A stretch of DNA of 64,000 nt from Planococcus circulans (GTDB lineage Bacteria > Bacillota > Bacilli > Bacillales_A > Planococcaceae), in NCBI RefSeq assembly GCF_020023385.1, contig NZ_JAIQCL010000010.1, positions 56,046 to 120,045 on the forward strand, given 5' to 3'. Made by a program: the position numbers and the translations under genes. The notes under the pieces were generated by a model that saw nothing but the letters and a program-made list of their open reading frames with translations, ran no database searches and was not told the origin of the DNA. This document shows, piece by piece, positions 25,659-34,726 of this stretch. Numbering within the stretch: the stretch's first letter is position 1; each line of letters opens with the position of its first letter.

Positions 25659-26867
25659 ATGAGAGAAAAAGAAATGAATATCGAGACGGCGGTTATCCAT
25701 AAGGGCTATGACAGCTCGAAGCACCATGACAGTTTAGTGACACCGCTTTATCAGACCTCCACGTATTCTTTTGAAAATGCAGAGCAGGGGGAAGACCGGT
25801 TTGCAGGGAATTGTGAAGGCAATATCTATTCGCGGCTCGGCAATCCGACAGTCCGCGTACTGGAGGAACGGATGACGGAAATCGAAGGGGGCGAGGGAGC
25901 ACTCGCTTTCGGTTCAGGGATGGCTGCTGTCAGTGCCACTCTGATTTATTTGACCAAAGCGGGCGATCACGTCCTTTGCTCGAGGGGGATTTATGGCTGT
26001 ACTTTCGGTTTGCTGGAAATCATGGAAGAAAAATATGGGATTACGCATGATTTGGTGTCCATGACAACCGAGCAGGAAGTGGAACAGGCAATCCGACCGG
26101 AAACTGTGTGCATCTATGTGGAAACACCGATCAATCCGACGATGGAACTGGTGGATCTGCAAGCGGTCATGGCAGTAGCGAAAAGACATGGCATCCGCGT
26201 CGTAGTGGACAACACCTTCAGTTCGCCTTACCTGCAGAATCCATTGCGGATGGGGGCGGATTTCGTTTTGCACAGCGCAACCAAATACTTGAACGGCCAT
26301 GGGGATGTAGTCGGAGGAGTGTTGGTGGGGCGTGACGCAGATGAAATGCAGCATATCCGGATGACGGTCCAAAAAGATGTCGGCGGCATCATGTCACCGT
26401 TTGATGCCTGGCTATTGCTCAGAGGAATAAAAACCCTGCATGTGCGGATGGATCGGCATGTCGCCAATGCCCAAGCCGTATTGCACTTTCTGAAACAACA
26501 GGACATAGTGAAGAAAATCTATTATCCTTTCGACGATCAGCATCCGCAGGTTGAAATTGCCAAACGGCAGATGCGGCAAGGCGGCGGGTTGATTTCGTTT
26601 GAAATCGAAGGCGGCAAAAAAGAAGCACAAGCTTTCCTGAATGCGCTATCACTCATTAAGATTGCAGTCAGCCTGGGTGATGCAGAGACGCTGATCCAGC
26701 ACCCGGCATCGATGACGCATGCCGTCGTGCCACCTGAAAACAGACTGGCGATGGGCATCAGCGATTCTTTATTGCGGCTGTCGGTCGGATTGGAGCACAC
26801 GGATGACTTGATCGAAGATCTGGAGAAGGCAGTTGAAAAAGTAAAACCAAAACTCCAGGAAATTTAG
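25659..26867 (+). CDS. Methionine gamma-lyase-like PLP enzyme
   Basis: This is a Cys/Met-metabolism PLP enzyme of about 402 residues. It has the phosphate-binding YSRLGNPTV and FGSGMAAVSA, the PLP lysine in SATKYLNGHGD near residue 210, and RLSVGLEHTDDLIEDLEKA at the C terminus. GIYGCTFGLLE carries the active-site Cys that is typical of methionine gamma-lyase rather than cystathionine synthases or lyases, so release of methanethiol, ammonia and 2-oxobutyrate is predicted. The start follows AAGGGGTGG; ATG 25674 is an alternative. A strong cre suggests repression by good carbon sources. Confidence 0.82.
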   Translation: MREKEMNIETAVIHKGYDSSKHHDSLVTPLYQTSTYSFENAEQGEDRFAGNCEGNIYSRLGNPTVRVLEERMTEIEGGEGALAFGSGMAAVSATLIYLTKAGDHVLCSRGIYGCTFGLLEIMEEKYGITHDLVSMTTEQEVEQAIRPETVCIYVETPINPTMELVDLQAVMAVAKRHGIRVVVDNTFSSPYLQNPLRMGADFVLHSATKYLNGHGDVVGGVLVGRDADEMQHIRMTVQKDVGGIMSPFDAWLLLRGIKTLHVRMDRHVANAQAVLHFLKQQDIVKKIYYPFDDQHPQVEIAKRQMRQGGGLISFEIEGGKKEAQAFLNALSLIKIAVSLGDAETLIQHPASMTHAVVPPENRLAMGISDSLLRLSVGLEHTDDLIEDLEKAVEKVKPKLQEI

Positions 26868-26895
26868 AAACGGACGGAAACAGCTTTTAGCCTCT

Positions 26896-26935
26896 AAAAA
26901 AGACCCTGGACTCAGGTATCCGAGTCCAGGGTCTT
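26896..26935 (-). terminator. Terminator of ytsP
   Basis: AAGACCCTGGACTC (26900-26913) pairs with GAGTCCAGGGTCTT (26922-26935). The T run lies on the minus-strand side; the plus side has few T, so it is a weaker end for the lyase gene. Confidence 0.8.
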
Positions 26936-26939
26936 GCTA

Positions 26940-27419
26940 TTAAAGATGCTTCGCTAAAACCTCAGCGAAAAGTTCCAGACCTTGCCGATCTTCTTCCGTA
27001 AAGCGGCTCAGTTCCGGGCTGTCGATATCAAGGACGCCAATCACTTGGTCTTCTTTCATCAACGGAATGACAATTTCCGAACGGGACGCAGCGTCACAGG
27101 CGATATGGCCGGGGAATGATTGGACATCGTCTACCAGTATCGTCTTCTTGTCGGAAACCGCAGTGCCGCATACCCCTTTGCCGACGGGAATACGGACGCA
27201 TGCCGGAAGCCCCTGGAAAGGACCCAGTACCAGCTCGCCATCTTCCATCAAATAAAACCCAACCCAGTTGGTGCGTTCTAGAAATTGGTTAAGCAAAGCA
27301 GAAGCGTTGCTCAAATTGGCGATGCTGTTGTTTTCGCCTTCCAATAAAGCTTGCAATTGCTTTGAAAGCATCGTGTATTGTTCTAAACTGCTGCCGCTGT
27401 AATCGGTTTGTGTAAACAT
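26940..27419 (-). CDS. ytsP: Free methionine-(R)-sulfoxide reductase, GAF domain (YtsP)
   Basis: This is a single GAF-domain enzyme of about 159 residues that reduces free methionine-R-sulfoxide. Family landmarks are WVGFYLMEDGELVLGPFQGLPAC, the GVCGTAV cysteine, GHIACDAASRSEIVIP and GVLDIDSPELSRF; the three conserved cysteines are present. ATG 27434 is in frame, but ATGAGG 9 nt upstream favours 27419. It neighbours a methionine-degrading enzyme on the other strand. Confidence 0.9.
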   Translation of the reverse strand: MFTQTDYSGSSLEQYTMLSKQLQALLEGENNSIANLSNASALLNQFLERTNWVGFYLMEDGELVLGPFQGLPACVRIPVGKGVCGTAVSDKKTILVDDVQSFPGHIACDAASRSEIVIPLMKEDQVIGVLDIDSPELSRFTEEDRQGLELFAEVLAKHL

Positions 27420-27542
27420 GGATGATTGCCTCATTTCGTTTTGAGTTTGATGTGATCTTAGTATTCAAAACCACCTGTTCATATTAGGAAGAAAATCCGG
27501 AGGCGGTTGCGTAACGCAAATGCAATTCTATAGATAACCGGT

Positions 27543-28343
27543 TCAACTTAAATAAGTATAAATTTTCTCATGATGCTTATGCAAGCCATTGACATTATGG
27601 GCGTCTGATCCGAAGACCAAGGGAATACCGAGTGATTTTGCATATTCGATAAAAGGGAGGGGTGGGTAGGCTTCCTGGCAATCGGGTTTTGAGAAGCCGG
27701 CGCCGTTGACGTCGAGCTCGCAGCCAGCTTTCTTCATTAACTGCAGGATATGGCGAATCTGTGCGCTGTCGTTGATCTTCTCCCCATGTGCCAATTGGAA
27801 TTTATGGATCAATGTCGGGTGGCCGATCCGTTTGGGTTTGAATGGCCCCAAATCTGCCTGAATGGATGCTTCCACAGTATCATAATAAAGCTGGTAGGCA
27901 GCCTCAACAGAACCGCTTGCCGCTGCCAATTCCGCAAACACTTCCTTGCTGAAGTCAGCGCAAAAATAACGCTTGCCCACTTGGAGAAAGTGGACGGATA
28001 AAATGGAATCGTCAAGGCTCGGACCGATATCGTTCAAAAAGGAGCGGATTTCTTTTTCATATCCTGCGATAAAGTCGACTTCCAATCCTATACGGATGCG
28101 GATATCCTTTTGATAAACATTCTTCAGGTGGGTAATTTCCTCCACATAAGGCATTAGGTGTTCCATGCTTATACTGCTGTCCTGATCAGGCGTAGGATCT
28201 GTAAAATTAACTGGCAGCGGTGCATGTTCAGTAAAAGAAATATCTGTAAACCCGGACTTTATCGCTTTTTCAATATAGGATTTGGTTGAGTCTTTTGTCC
28301 CGTGAGGACAAAAATGTGTATGAATATGACCGTCTCGTTTCAT
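27543..28343 (-). CDS. hisJ: Histidinol-phosphatase HisJ (PHP family)
   Basis: HisJ dephosphorylates histidinol phosphate in histidine synthesis. The 266 residues form a PHP metallophosphatase with HIHTHFCPHG at the N terminus, SFTEHAPLP, GLEVDFI, SVHFLQVG and the C-terminal FGSDAHNV, which supply the metal ligands. No other his genes are nearby, as in Bacillus, where hisJ also stands alone near ezrA. Confidence 0.93.
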   Translation of the reverse strand: MKRDGHIHTHFCPHGTKDSTKSYIEKAIKSGFTDISFTEHAPLPVNFTDPTPDQDSSISMEHLMPYVEEITHLKNVYQKDIRIRIGLEVDFIAGYEKEIRSFLNDIGPSLDDSILSVHFLQVGKRYFCADFSKEVFAELAAASGSVEAAYQLYYDTVEASIQADLGPFKPKRIGHPTLIHKFQLAHGEKINDSAQIRHILQLMKKAGCELDVNGAGFSKPDCQEAYPPLPFIEYAKSLGIPLVFGSDAHNVNGLHKHHEKIYTYLS

Positions 28344-28497
28344 CTAAAACATCCTCTTTTCCGTCTATTAAAAAATATAATCGCTTTTCTTCTAATTTGG
28401 CAAACAAAAGAGTAGAATACATGTTAAAATAAAAGAATCATGAATACATTTACGTATAACTGGTAATGTGATTTTGGAACAGGGGGCTATATGACTT

Positions 28498-30201
28498 ATG
28501 ATGGAGTATATCATCATTGCGGTCATCATTCTATTAGCGATAATGATCATCGGCTTTATGTTTCGCAAAAAACATTTGGCTGAAATTGAGCGCTTGGAAC
28601 AGTTAAAACTGCAAATACAAAATAAACCGATACTTGAAGAACTGACAAAAGTGAAACAATTGAACATGAACGGCCAGACGGAAGAAATGTTTGAACGCTG
28701 GCGCAACGTATGGACAGAAATCATGGATGTGCATATTCCGAAAATTGATGCTTCCTTATATGATGCTGAAGAGGCGATCAACCGTTTCAGATTCAATAAA
28801 GCGACAAAGCTTGAACAGGAAACTGAAATCAAGATCGACAATGTCGATCAACAGATGAATGGCATTTTGGTGGAACTGGAAGAATTGATCGGCAGCGAAG
28901 AAAAAAACCGCAGCGAAATCGACCTCATCCAGGAAAAATATCGCCGCGCACGCAAAAATTTGCTGGCTCACCAGCATTCATACGGTGCTGCAGCTGCCCC
29001 GCTCGAGAAGAAACTCGAGTCATTCATTCCATTATTCGATGAATATGAAAAGTTGACCAACGAAGGCAATTACTTGAAAGCCCGTGAAATTGTCATCAGC
29101 CTATCAACTGAAGGCGAAGAAGCATTTCTGTTGGTTGACGACATTCCACCGTTATTGGCGGATGTCCAAACAAAAATTCCTTCTTATATCGCGGAATTGC
29201 GTCAAGGCAAGAGCGAAATGGAAGAACAGTCCTATTACCTTGGGCATTTGGAATTGACGCTTCAATTGGATGAGATGGAAGAAGAGCTGGAAGTGCTGAA
29301 AGAGAACATCGCACAACTGGAAATTGCCCAAACGAAAATTGCAGTGGAAAAAATGAAGGACCGGATCGATTCGTTTTATGAACTTCTTGAAAAAGAAGTG
29401 GAAGCGAAACATTACGTCGACGAATATCGAGTGGATACAGAACGCCATCTGGAAGTTGTGGCACGCGATACAAAAGAGATGGAAGAAGAATGCCGATACG
29501 TTCAGCACAGCTATAAAATCAGCGAAAGCGAAGCGGCCATTCCGAAGTCCTGTATGGAGAAGATGGAGCAATTAGCGAAACGGTATGATCTGCTCCGTTC
29601 ACGTCTGGAAGAAGATCAATCGGCGTATTCAAGCCTTCAGGAAGAATTGGTTCATATACGTGAGGATCTGTCGATTGTCGATTCGACGCAAATTGATTTC
29701 ATGACGGCATTGAAGAGTCTCCGTATCGAAGAGAACAATGCACGCGCTAAAGTGGAACAGCTGAAACGCAAATTGCAGGAAACGGATCGCATTCTGCACA
29801 AAGCCAATATCCCAGGCATTCCTGAAGATATGGATGTGCGTCTCGAAGAAGCTGAAGAACAACTTTTTGTCGTGATTCAGTCCTTGCGTGAAGTGCCATT
29901 GAATATTAAATTGGTCCATAATTATATGGAGCAAGCTGAGAAAAGCATTGATGATGTCCATGCAAAAGCGGTCGAAATGGTTGAAAATGTATTGTTGATC
30001 GAACGCATCATCCAATACGGCAACCGTTACCGTAAATCCAATCTGCAATTGGATGCCAAGCTGGAAGAAGCCGAAGAATCATTCCGCCAGCTTCGTTACA
30101 CCAAAGCATTGGAAGAAGCGGCTACTGCAGTCGAAAACTTTGAACCCGGTTCGATGAAACGCATCGAAGTGCTGGTCAAAGAAGACGCGTGGCGCATCTA
30201 A
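28498..30201 (+). CDS. ezrA: Septation ring formation regulator EzrA
   Basis: EzrA is a membrane-anchored regulator of FtsZ ring placement and of the switch between division and elongation. The 567 residues begin with one transmembrane helix (about 4-22, N terminus outside), followed by cytoplasmic spectrin-like coiled-coil repeats rich in Glu, Leu and Lys. Length and composition match the family. The ATG pair at 28498/28501 lies after CAGGGGG at a long spacing, so the exact start is less certain. Confidence 0.95.
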   Translation: MMEYIIIAVIILLAIMIIGFMFRKKHLAEIERLEQLKLQIQNKPILEELTKVKQLNMNGQTEEMFERWRNVWTEIMDVHIPKIDASLYDAEEAINRFRFNKATKLEQETEIKIDNVDQQMNGILVELEELIGSEEKNRSEIDLIQEKYRRARKNLLAHQHSYGAAAAPLEKKLESFIPLFDEYEKLTNEGNYLKAREIVISLSTEGEEAFLLVDDIPPLLADVQTKIPSYIAELRQGKSEMEEQSYYLGHLELTLQLDEMEEELEVLKENIAQLEIAQTKIAVEKMKDRIDSFYELLEKEVEAKHYVDEYRVDTERHLEVVARDTKEMEEECRYVQHSYKISESEAAIPKSCMEKMEQLAKRYDLLRSRLEEDQSAYSSLQEELVHIREDLSIVDSTQIDFMTALKSLRIEENNARAKVEQLKRKLQETDRILHKANIPGIPEDMDVRLEEAEEQLFVVIQSLREVPLNIKLVHNYMEQAEKSIDDVHAKAVEMVENVLLIERIIQYGNRYRKSNLQLDAKLEEAEESFRQLRYTKALEEAATAVENFEPGSMKRIEVLVKEDAWRI

Positions 30202-30212
30202 AAACAACATGT

Positions 30213-30246
30213 AAAACCACCAGCATATGAGCTGGTGGTTTTCTTT
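30213..30246 (+). terminator. Terminator of ezrA
   Basis: AAAACCACCAGC (30213-30224) pairs with GCTGGTGGTTTT (30231-30242); the ribosome site of the next gene begins just after. Confidence 0.85.
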
Positions 30247-30260
30247 TCGGAGGTGGAAAA

Positions 30261-31364
30261 ATGATTTATCTGGATAACAGCGCAACAACACAGCCAAAAA
30301 AAGAAGTGCTCGATGCATTCGTCAAAGCAAGTGAGCAGTTCTACGCCAATCCGGCATCTTTGCACATGATGGGCAATCAGGCAGAAGACCTGCTGGAATC
30401 TGCGCGCAGCCAACTAAAAGAATTATTGAACATGGATCGTATCGTTTTCACTTCCGGTGGAACAGAAGCAAATAATCTGGCATTGATCGGCACAGCCAAA
30501 AGCTACCAGCACCGGGGCAAGCATATTGTCACGGCTGCAACAGAGCATCCATCCGTCTTGTACAGCCTGGCTGCTCTTGAACAGCAAGGCTTTGAAGTGA
30601 CGCGTCTGCCTGTTGGCCATTACGGGGAAATCGATGTGGATGAGTTGAAGAATTCATTGCGAAGCGATACGATTCTGGTATCGCTGATGCACATCAATAA
30701 CGAAATCGGGACCCTTCATCCGATTTCTGAAATTGCCCGTCTGCTGAAAAAACGCCGGATCATCTTTCATGTGGATGCTGTCCAAAGCATCGGAAAGTTG
30801 GCGTTCGATTCAACGAGCATGCCGGATCTATTGTCCGTATCGGGGCACAAGGTCCATGGACTGAAAGGCAGCGGGCTACTGGCATATTCCGGCGTCGAAT
30901 TGCAGGCCATCCAATACGGTGGAGGGCAGGAGTCGGGAATTCGCAGCGGGACCGTTTCCGTTCCGCATGCAGTCGCTTTGGCAAAAGCCTTAAGACTGGC
31001 AAAGCCGAATCCGCTGCATCTGCAATGGAATAAAACCTTGCGCCAGTTTTTTTCGGAGTTCGATGGCGTGAAGATCGTCAGTCCTGAAGGAGCGGCTCCG
31101 CATATTTTGGCGGTGGCGGTTAAAGGGATTAAAGGGGAGATTCTTGTATCGGGGCTGCAGAAAGAGTCCATCATCGTCTCCACTTCAAGCGCCTGTTCAT
31201 CTAAAAGCCGGGATACGAGCCATGTGATTCAGTCGATCGGCCTGCCGCGTGAATTCAAAGACGGCGTCATGCGCATCAGTTTTGGCGCGTTTACAACTGA
31301 AGAAGATATCAACGCGCTGCAGAGCGCATTTAAGCGGGTCTACCGCATAATTAAAGGAGTTTAA
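30261..31364 (+). CDS. nifZ: Cysteine desulfurase NifZ
   Basis: This PLP-dependent cysteine desulfurase of 367 residues hands sulfur to ThiI for 4-thiouridine in tRNA. It has the N-terminal IYLDNSATTQP, TSGGTEANN, ATEHPSVL, the PLP lysine in SVSGHKVHGLKGSG near residue 200, and the persulfide Cys in STSSACSSKSRDTSHV. CGGAGGTGG precedes the ATG. The gene is 6 bp from thiI, as in Bacillus, where the pair acts together. Confidence 0.94.
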   Translation: MIYLDNSATTQPKKEVLDAFVKASEQFYANPASLHMMGNQAEDLLESARSQLKELLNMDRIVFTSGGTEANNLALIGTAKSYQHRGKHIVTAATEHPSVLYSLAALEQQGFEVTRLPVGHYGEIDVDELKNSLRSDTILVSLMHINNEIGTLHPISEIARLLKKRRIIFHVDAVQSIGKLAFDSTSMPDLLSVSGHKVHGLKGSGLLAYSGVELQAIQYGGGQESGIRSGTVSVPHAVALAKALRLAKPNPLHLQWNKTLRQFFSEFDGVKIVSPEGAAPHILAVAVKGIKGEILVSGLQKESIIVSTSSACSSKSRDTSHVIQSIGLPREFKDGVMRISFGAFTTEEDINALQSAFKRVYRIIKGV

Positions 31365-31370
31365 CCTGTT

Positions 31371-32573
31371 ATGAAAACCAATCAAATTCTTGTGCGTTAT
31401 GGTGAATTATCAACTAAAGGGAAAAACCGGAGTTCATTTATCGGAAGACTGCGCGACAATGTCAGACAGACCTTTTCCGATTTAGAAAACCTCCACATCA
31501 AAGCAGAACGCGATCGGATGTTCATCACTTCAGACGATGAACAGGAACTGGCACAAGTCATTGAGCGTCTGCCGCATGTGTTCGGCATTCGATCATTCAG
31601 TCCGGTGACTGCCTGTGAATTGGATCTGGAAGCCATGAAGCGAACAGCGGAAGCGGTGATTGCGAAAATCACGGATACCGACAAAAGCTTTAAGGTATCC
31701 GTGAAACGGCCATTCAAGGAGTTTCCGCATGAAAAGCCGGAAATCATGAAAGAACTCAGTTCCCATGTGCTTAGGATTTTTCCGGACTTGAAAGTCCAGA
31801 TGAAGGATCCTGAAATCGACTTGAAAGTTGAAGTGCGTGAAGAAGCGGTCTATATGATGGCGGAAGTCATTCAAGGCGCAGGCGGTTTGCCGGTGGGCGC
31901 AGGAGGCAAAGCTTTATTGATGCTGTCAGGCGGCTTGGACAGTCCGGTTGCCGCCTACCATATGTTGAAACGCGGCGTCCGGCTTGAGCTGATCCATTTC
32001 TTCAGTCCGCCGTTCACCAATGAGCGTGCCAAAGAAAAGGTATTCGATTTGGCTGAAAAACTTTCGCAGTTCGGATCGTCCATCAATCTTCACATCATTC
32101 CGTTCACCCGGCTTCAACAGGAAGTGCATAAGCAGGTGCCGGACAATATCACCATGACGTCTACGCGCCGCATGATGATGCGCGTCGCTGATCTGGTATT
32201 GGCTGAGACCAATTGCCGTGCCATCATTACGGGGGAGAGCCTGGGGCAGGTCGCCAGCCAGACATTGGAGAGTCTGCAGGCCATCAACGCTGTAACCAAT
32301 ACGCCGGTTCTGCGCCCGTTGATTGCGACGGATAAACTGGAGATCATCGATACAGCACAGCAGATCGGAACTTATGATATTTCCATCCGCCCGTTCGAGG
32401 ATTGCTGCACCATCTTCACGCCGGCTAATCCGAAAACGAAACCGAAGCTTGAAAAAGTGGAGTACTACGAAAATTTCGTATCATTCGATGGATTAATCGA
32501 GGAAGCAGTAGCAGAGAGGGAAGTCATCAAGTTTCCGCGTGTTAAAGTAAATCAATTTGAAGATCTATTGTAA
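31371..32573 (+). CDS. thiI: tRNA 4-thiouridine synthase ThiI
   Basis: ThiI adenylates U8 of tRNA and inserts sulfur. The 400 residues contain an N-terminal ferredoxin-like domain, a THUMP domain (about 60-165) and the PP-loop LMLSGGLDSPVAAY near residue 184. The C-terminal rhodanese domain of the Escherichia coli enzyme is absent, as usual in Bacilli, where NifZ supplies the sulfur directly. Translation is probably coupled with nifZ. Confidence 0.95.
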   Translation: MKTNQILVRYGELSTKGKNRSSFIGRLRDNVRQTFSDLENLHIKAERDRMFITSDDEQELAQVIERLPHVFGIRSFSPVTACELDLEAMKRTAEAVIAKITDTDKSFKVSVKRPFKEFPHEKPEIMKELSSHVLRIFPDLKVQMKDPEIDLKVEVREEAVYMMAEVIQGAGGLPVGAGGKALLMLSGGLDSPVAAYHMLKRGVRLELIHFFSPPFTNERAKEKVFDLAEKLSQFGSSINLHIIPFTRLQQEVHKQVPDNITMTSTRRMMMRVADLVLAETNCRAIITGESLGQVASQTLESLQAINAVTNTPVLRPLIATDKLEIIDTAQQIGTYDISIRPFEDCCTIFTPANPKTKPKLEKVEYYENFVSFDGLIEEAVAEREVIKFPRVKVNQFEDLL

Positions 32574-32578
32574 GTGTT

Positions 32579-32612
32579 GAGCCGCCTATCTATCATAGGC
32601 GGTTCTTTTTTT
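32579..32612 (+). terminator. Terminator of nifZ-thiI
   Basis: GAGCCGCCTAT (32579-32589) pairs with ATAGGCGGTTC (32595-32605), followed by seven T. Confidence 0.9.
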
Positions 32613-32628
32613 GTTGATTTTATTGCGA

Positions 32629-32754
32629 CCGCACCTCGAACGGCGATAACCGCACCTCGCGGATCATTTTTCGCACCTCAAACGGGTAAAACCGCACCTC
32701 ACGGGCCATTTTCCGCACCTCAGACACCAAAAACCGCACCTCATCCCGGAATCA
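32629..32754. repeat. Six exact-period 21-bp repeats with conserved CCGCACCTC
   Basis: CCGCACCTC (once TCGCACCTC) occurs at 32629, 32650, 32671, 32692, 32713 and 32734, always 21 bp apart, with variable 12-bp intervals. A seventh copy with a CACCT run sits at 32816-32832. The remainder of the 356-bp gap to the next gene has TATAAT strings near 32880 and 32894 and nothing else recognised. Confidence 0.85.
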
Positions 32755-32929
32755 CCCGCAATTTCACGCGCCTGTGCTTTGAACAGTGGCAACTATGGAC
32801 GGGCTAAATAAACCGCCGCACCTCACCTCACCTCATAGTCCAACTATATGAAATAATATGAATACTTAAAAACTTCCTGTATAATGATAGGAGTATAATA
32901 ATTACACCATCTGCAGGGAGGAAATCATC

Positions 32930-34504
32930 GTGGGACGAGAAGAATTGATAGCGCCGGATTCGTATAACCTGGTGGAAGAGATTGAGCGCTACGCCAAAGG
33001 GGACGGCAAGCTGGCCGTCCTCTGGGAAAGTGACAAAGGTGAAAAACTACAAGTTACATATGATGAGTTGATGCAACGGGCGAATCGTGCAGCGAATAGC
33101 TTTGAAAAAGCGGGACTGGTGAAAGGCGATGTGGTGCTGGTGATGGTGCCGCGTCTGATCGAGGCGTATGTTGCATATATCGGCGCATTGAAGGCCGGGT
33201 TGGCAGTAATACCAAGCTCTGAGATGCTCCGGGCGAAAGATATTGCTTACCGGTTGAATCATAGTGATGCAAAAGCAGTCATCGCTTATGAACCATTTAT
33301 GGATCAATTTGAAGGCGTAAAGGAAATGGATAATGTGGTCAAGTTTGTCATCGGCCAATCCGACCAAAGCTGGATTTCCCTTTTGGATGAAATGGCAGCA
33401 GCGTCTACAGAATACATAGCAGCACCGACTAAAAAAGACGATATGGCGTTTCTTTCCTATACGTCGGGAACTACCGGCAATCCGAAAGGTGCAGTCCACA
33501 GCCATGGCTGGGCATATGCGCATCTTCGCACATCCGCTGAACATTGGCTTGGCGCGAAGGAAGGGGATATCGTGTGGGCGACGGCAAGCCCAGGATGGCA
33601 AAAATGGATCTGGAGTCCGTTCCTGGCAACTCTGGGAAGCGGGGCTACCGGCTTTGTCTACAACGGAAAATTCGACCCGGCTGTTTATTTGGAACTTCTG
33701 GAAACACGCAAGATCAATGTGCTGTGCTGTACGCCGACAGAGTATCGTTTGATGGCGAAGCAAAAAGAGTTGTCGAAATACGACTTGTCCGCATTGCATA
33801 GTGCCGTGTCTGCAGGAGAGCCGCTCAATGCAGAAGTGATCAATGTCTTTAAAGAGAACTTCGGGTTGGAAGTACGGGACGGCTATGGCCAAACTGAAAA
33901 CACGTTGCTGGTCGGCGTGATGAAGGGGATGGAATCCCGCATCGGCTCCATGGGAAAACCGACACCTGGCAACCGTGTGGAAATCATCGATGATTTTGGC
34001 GAGCCATGCCCTGTCGGCGAAGTCGGGGATATTGCCGTCCATGTGGAGACGCCAGCCCTGTTCAAAGAATACTTCAAAGATCCGGAACGCACCAGCATGC
34101 AATTCCGTGGAGACTATTACGTGACCGGCGATAAAGCGTCGAAAGACGATGATGGCTATTTCTGGTTTGAAGGGCGTGGAGATGACATCATCATTTCGTC
34201 CGGCTATACAATCGGGCCGTTCGAAGTGGAGGACGCGCTGGTGAAGCATCCGGCTGTCCAGGAATGTGCTGTCATCGGCGCACCGGATGAAATCCGCGGC
34301 ACTATCGTCAAAGCCTTTGTGGTGCTGGTAGAGGACCATACAGCTTCAGACGAGTTGGTGAAAGAACTGCAGGATTATGTGAAAGGGTTGACCGCCCCAT
34401 ATAAATATCCGCGATCCATCGATTTCCGCACGGAATTGCCGAAAACCGCATCCGGAAAAATCCGTCGTGTCGAGTTGCGCCAACAGGAAAATGTGAAGAA
34501 ATAA
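32930..34504 (+). CDS. mbcS: Acyl-CoA synthetase, MbcS-like
   Basis: This adenylate-forming enzyme of 524 residues activates short or branched carboxylic acids to CoA thioesters. It shows SYTSGTTGNPKGAVHSHGWAY near residue 180, the DGYGQTEN motif, YYVTGDKASKDDDGYFWFEGR, and the terminal PKTASGKIRRVEL with the catalytic lysine. It resembles the medium/branched-chain MbcS family and is clearly distinct from AcsA in the same window. The start is GTG after GGGAGG at good spacing. Exact substrate is inference. Confidence 0.85.
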   Translation: MGREELIAPDSYNLVEEIERYAKGDGKLAVLWESDKGEKLQVTYDELMQRANRAANSFEKAGLVKGDVVLVMVPRLIEAYVAYIGALKAGLAVIPSSEMLRAKDIAYRLNHSDAKAVIAYEPFMDQFEGVKEMDNVVKFVIGQSDQSWISLLDEMAAASTEYIAAPTKKDDMAFLSYTSGTTGNPKGAVHSHGWAYAHLRTSAEHWLGAKEGDIVWATASPGWQKWIWSPFLATLGSGATGFVYNGKFDPAVYLELLETRKINVLCCTPTEYRLMAKQKELSKYDLSALHSAVSAGEPLNAEVINVFKENFGLEVRDGYGQTENTLLVGVMKGMESRIGSMGKPTPGNRVEIIDDFGEPCPVGEVGDIAVHVETPALFKEYFKDPERTSMQFRGDYYVTGDKASKDDDGYFWFEGRGDDIIISSGYTIGPFEVEDALVKHPAVQECAVIGAPDEIRGTIVKAFVVLVEDHTASDELVKELQDYVKGLTAPYKYPRSIDFRTELPKTASGKIRRVELRQQENVKK

Positions 34505-34644
34505 CAACAGCTGGAAAATGAACTGTATCTTTTTTTGCCAGGATTCACTGATAAGGAAGGTGCGGTTCAAGGACCGGCTATTTTTTTGGAGTCTTTCATT
34601 TTTTACATGGGGCAAATTCCTTTAATGATGGGAGTTTGTCTTTA

Positions 34645-34674
34645 TTTACATTCTGCGTAAAGCCAGCCTATAAT
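34645..34674 (+). promoter_or_regulatory. SigA-type promoter of rarD
   Basis: TTTACA (34645-34650) and TATAAT (34669-34674) are spaced by 18 bp. Confidence 0.6.
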
Positions 34675-34726
34675 GAGACTATTATTTCGAAATACAAAAT
34701 ATAAATAGATTGGTGCGCGATGCAGG

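Noticed and set aside
32629..32754. CRISPR-like array
   Set aside because: The repeat is only 9 bp with 12-bp intervals, and no cas gene is present. It is a short tandem repeat.
32574..32807. A 77-residue frame with heptapeptide repeats after thiI
   Set aside because: It begins inside the thiI terminator without a ribosome site, and repeat codons show no synonymous change.
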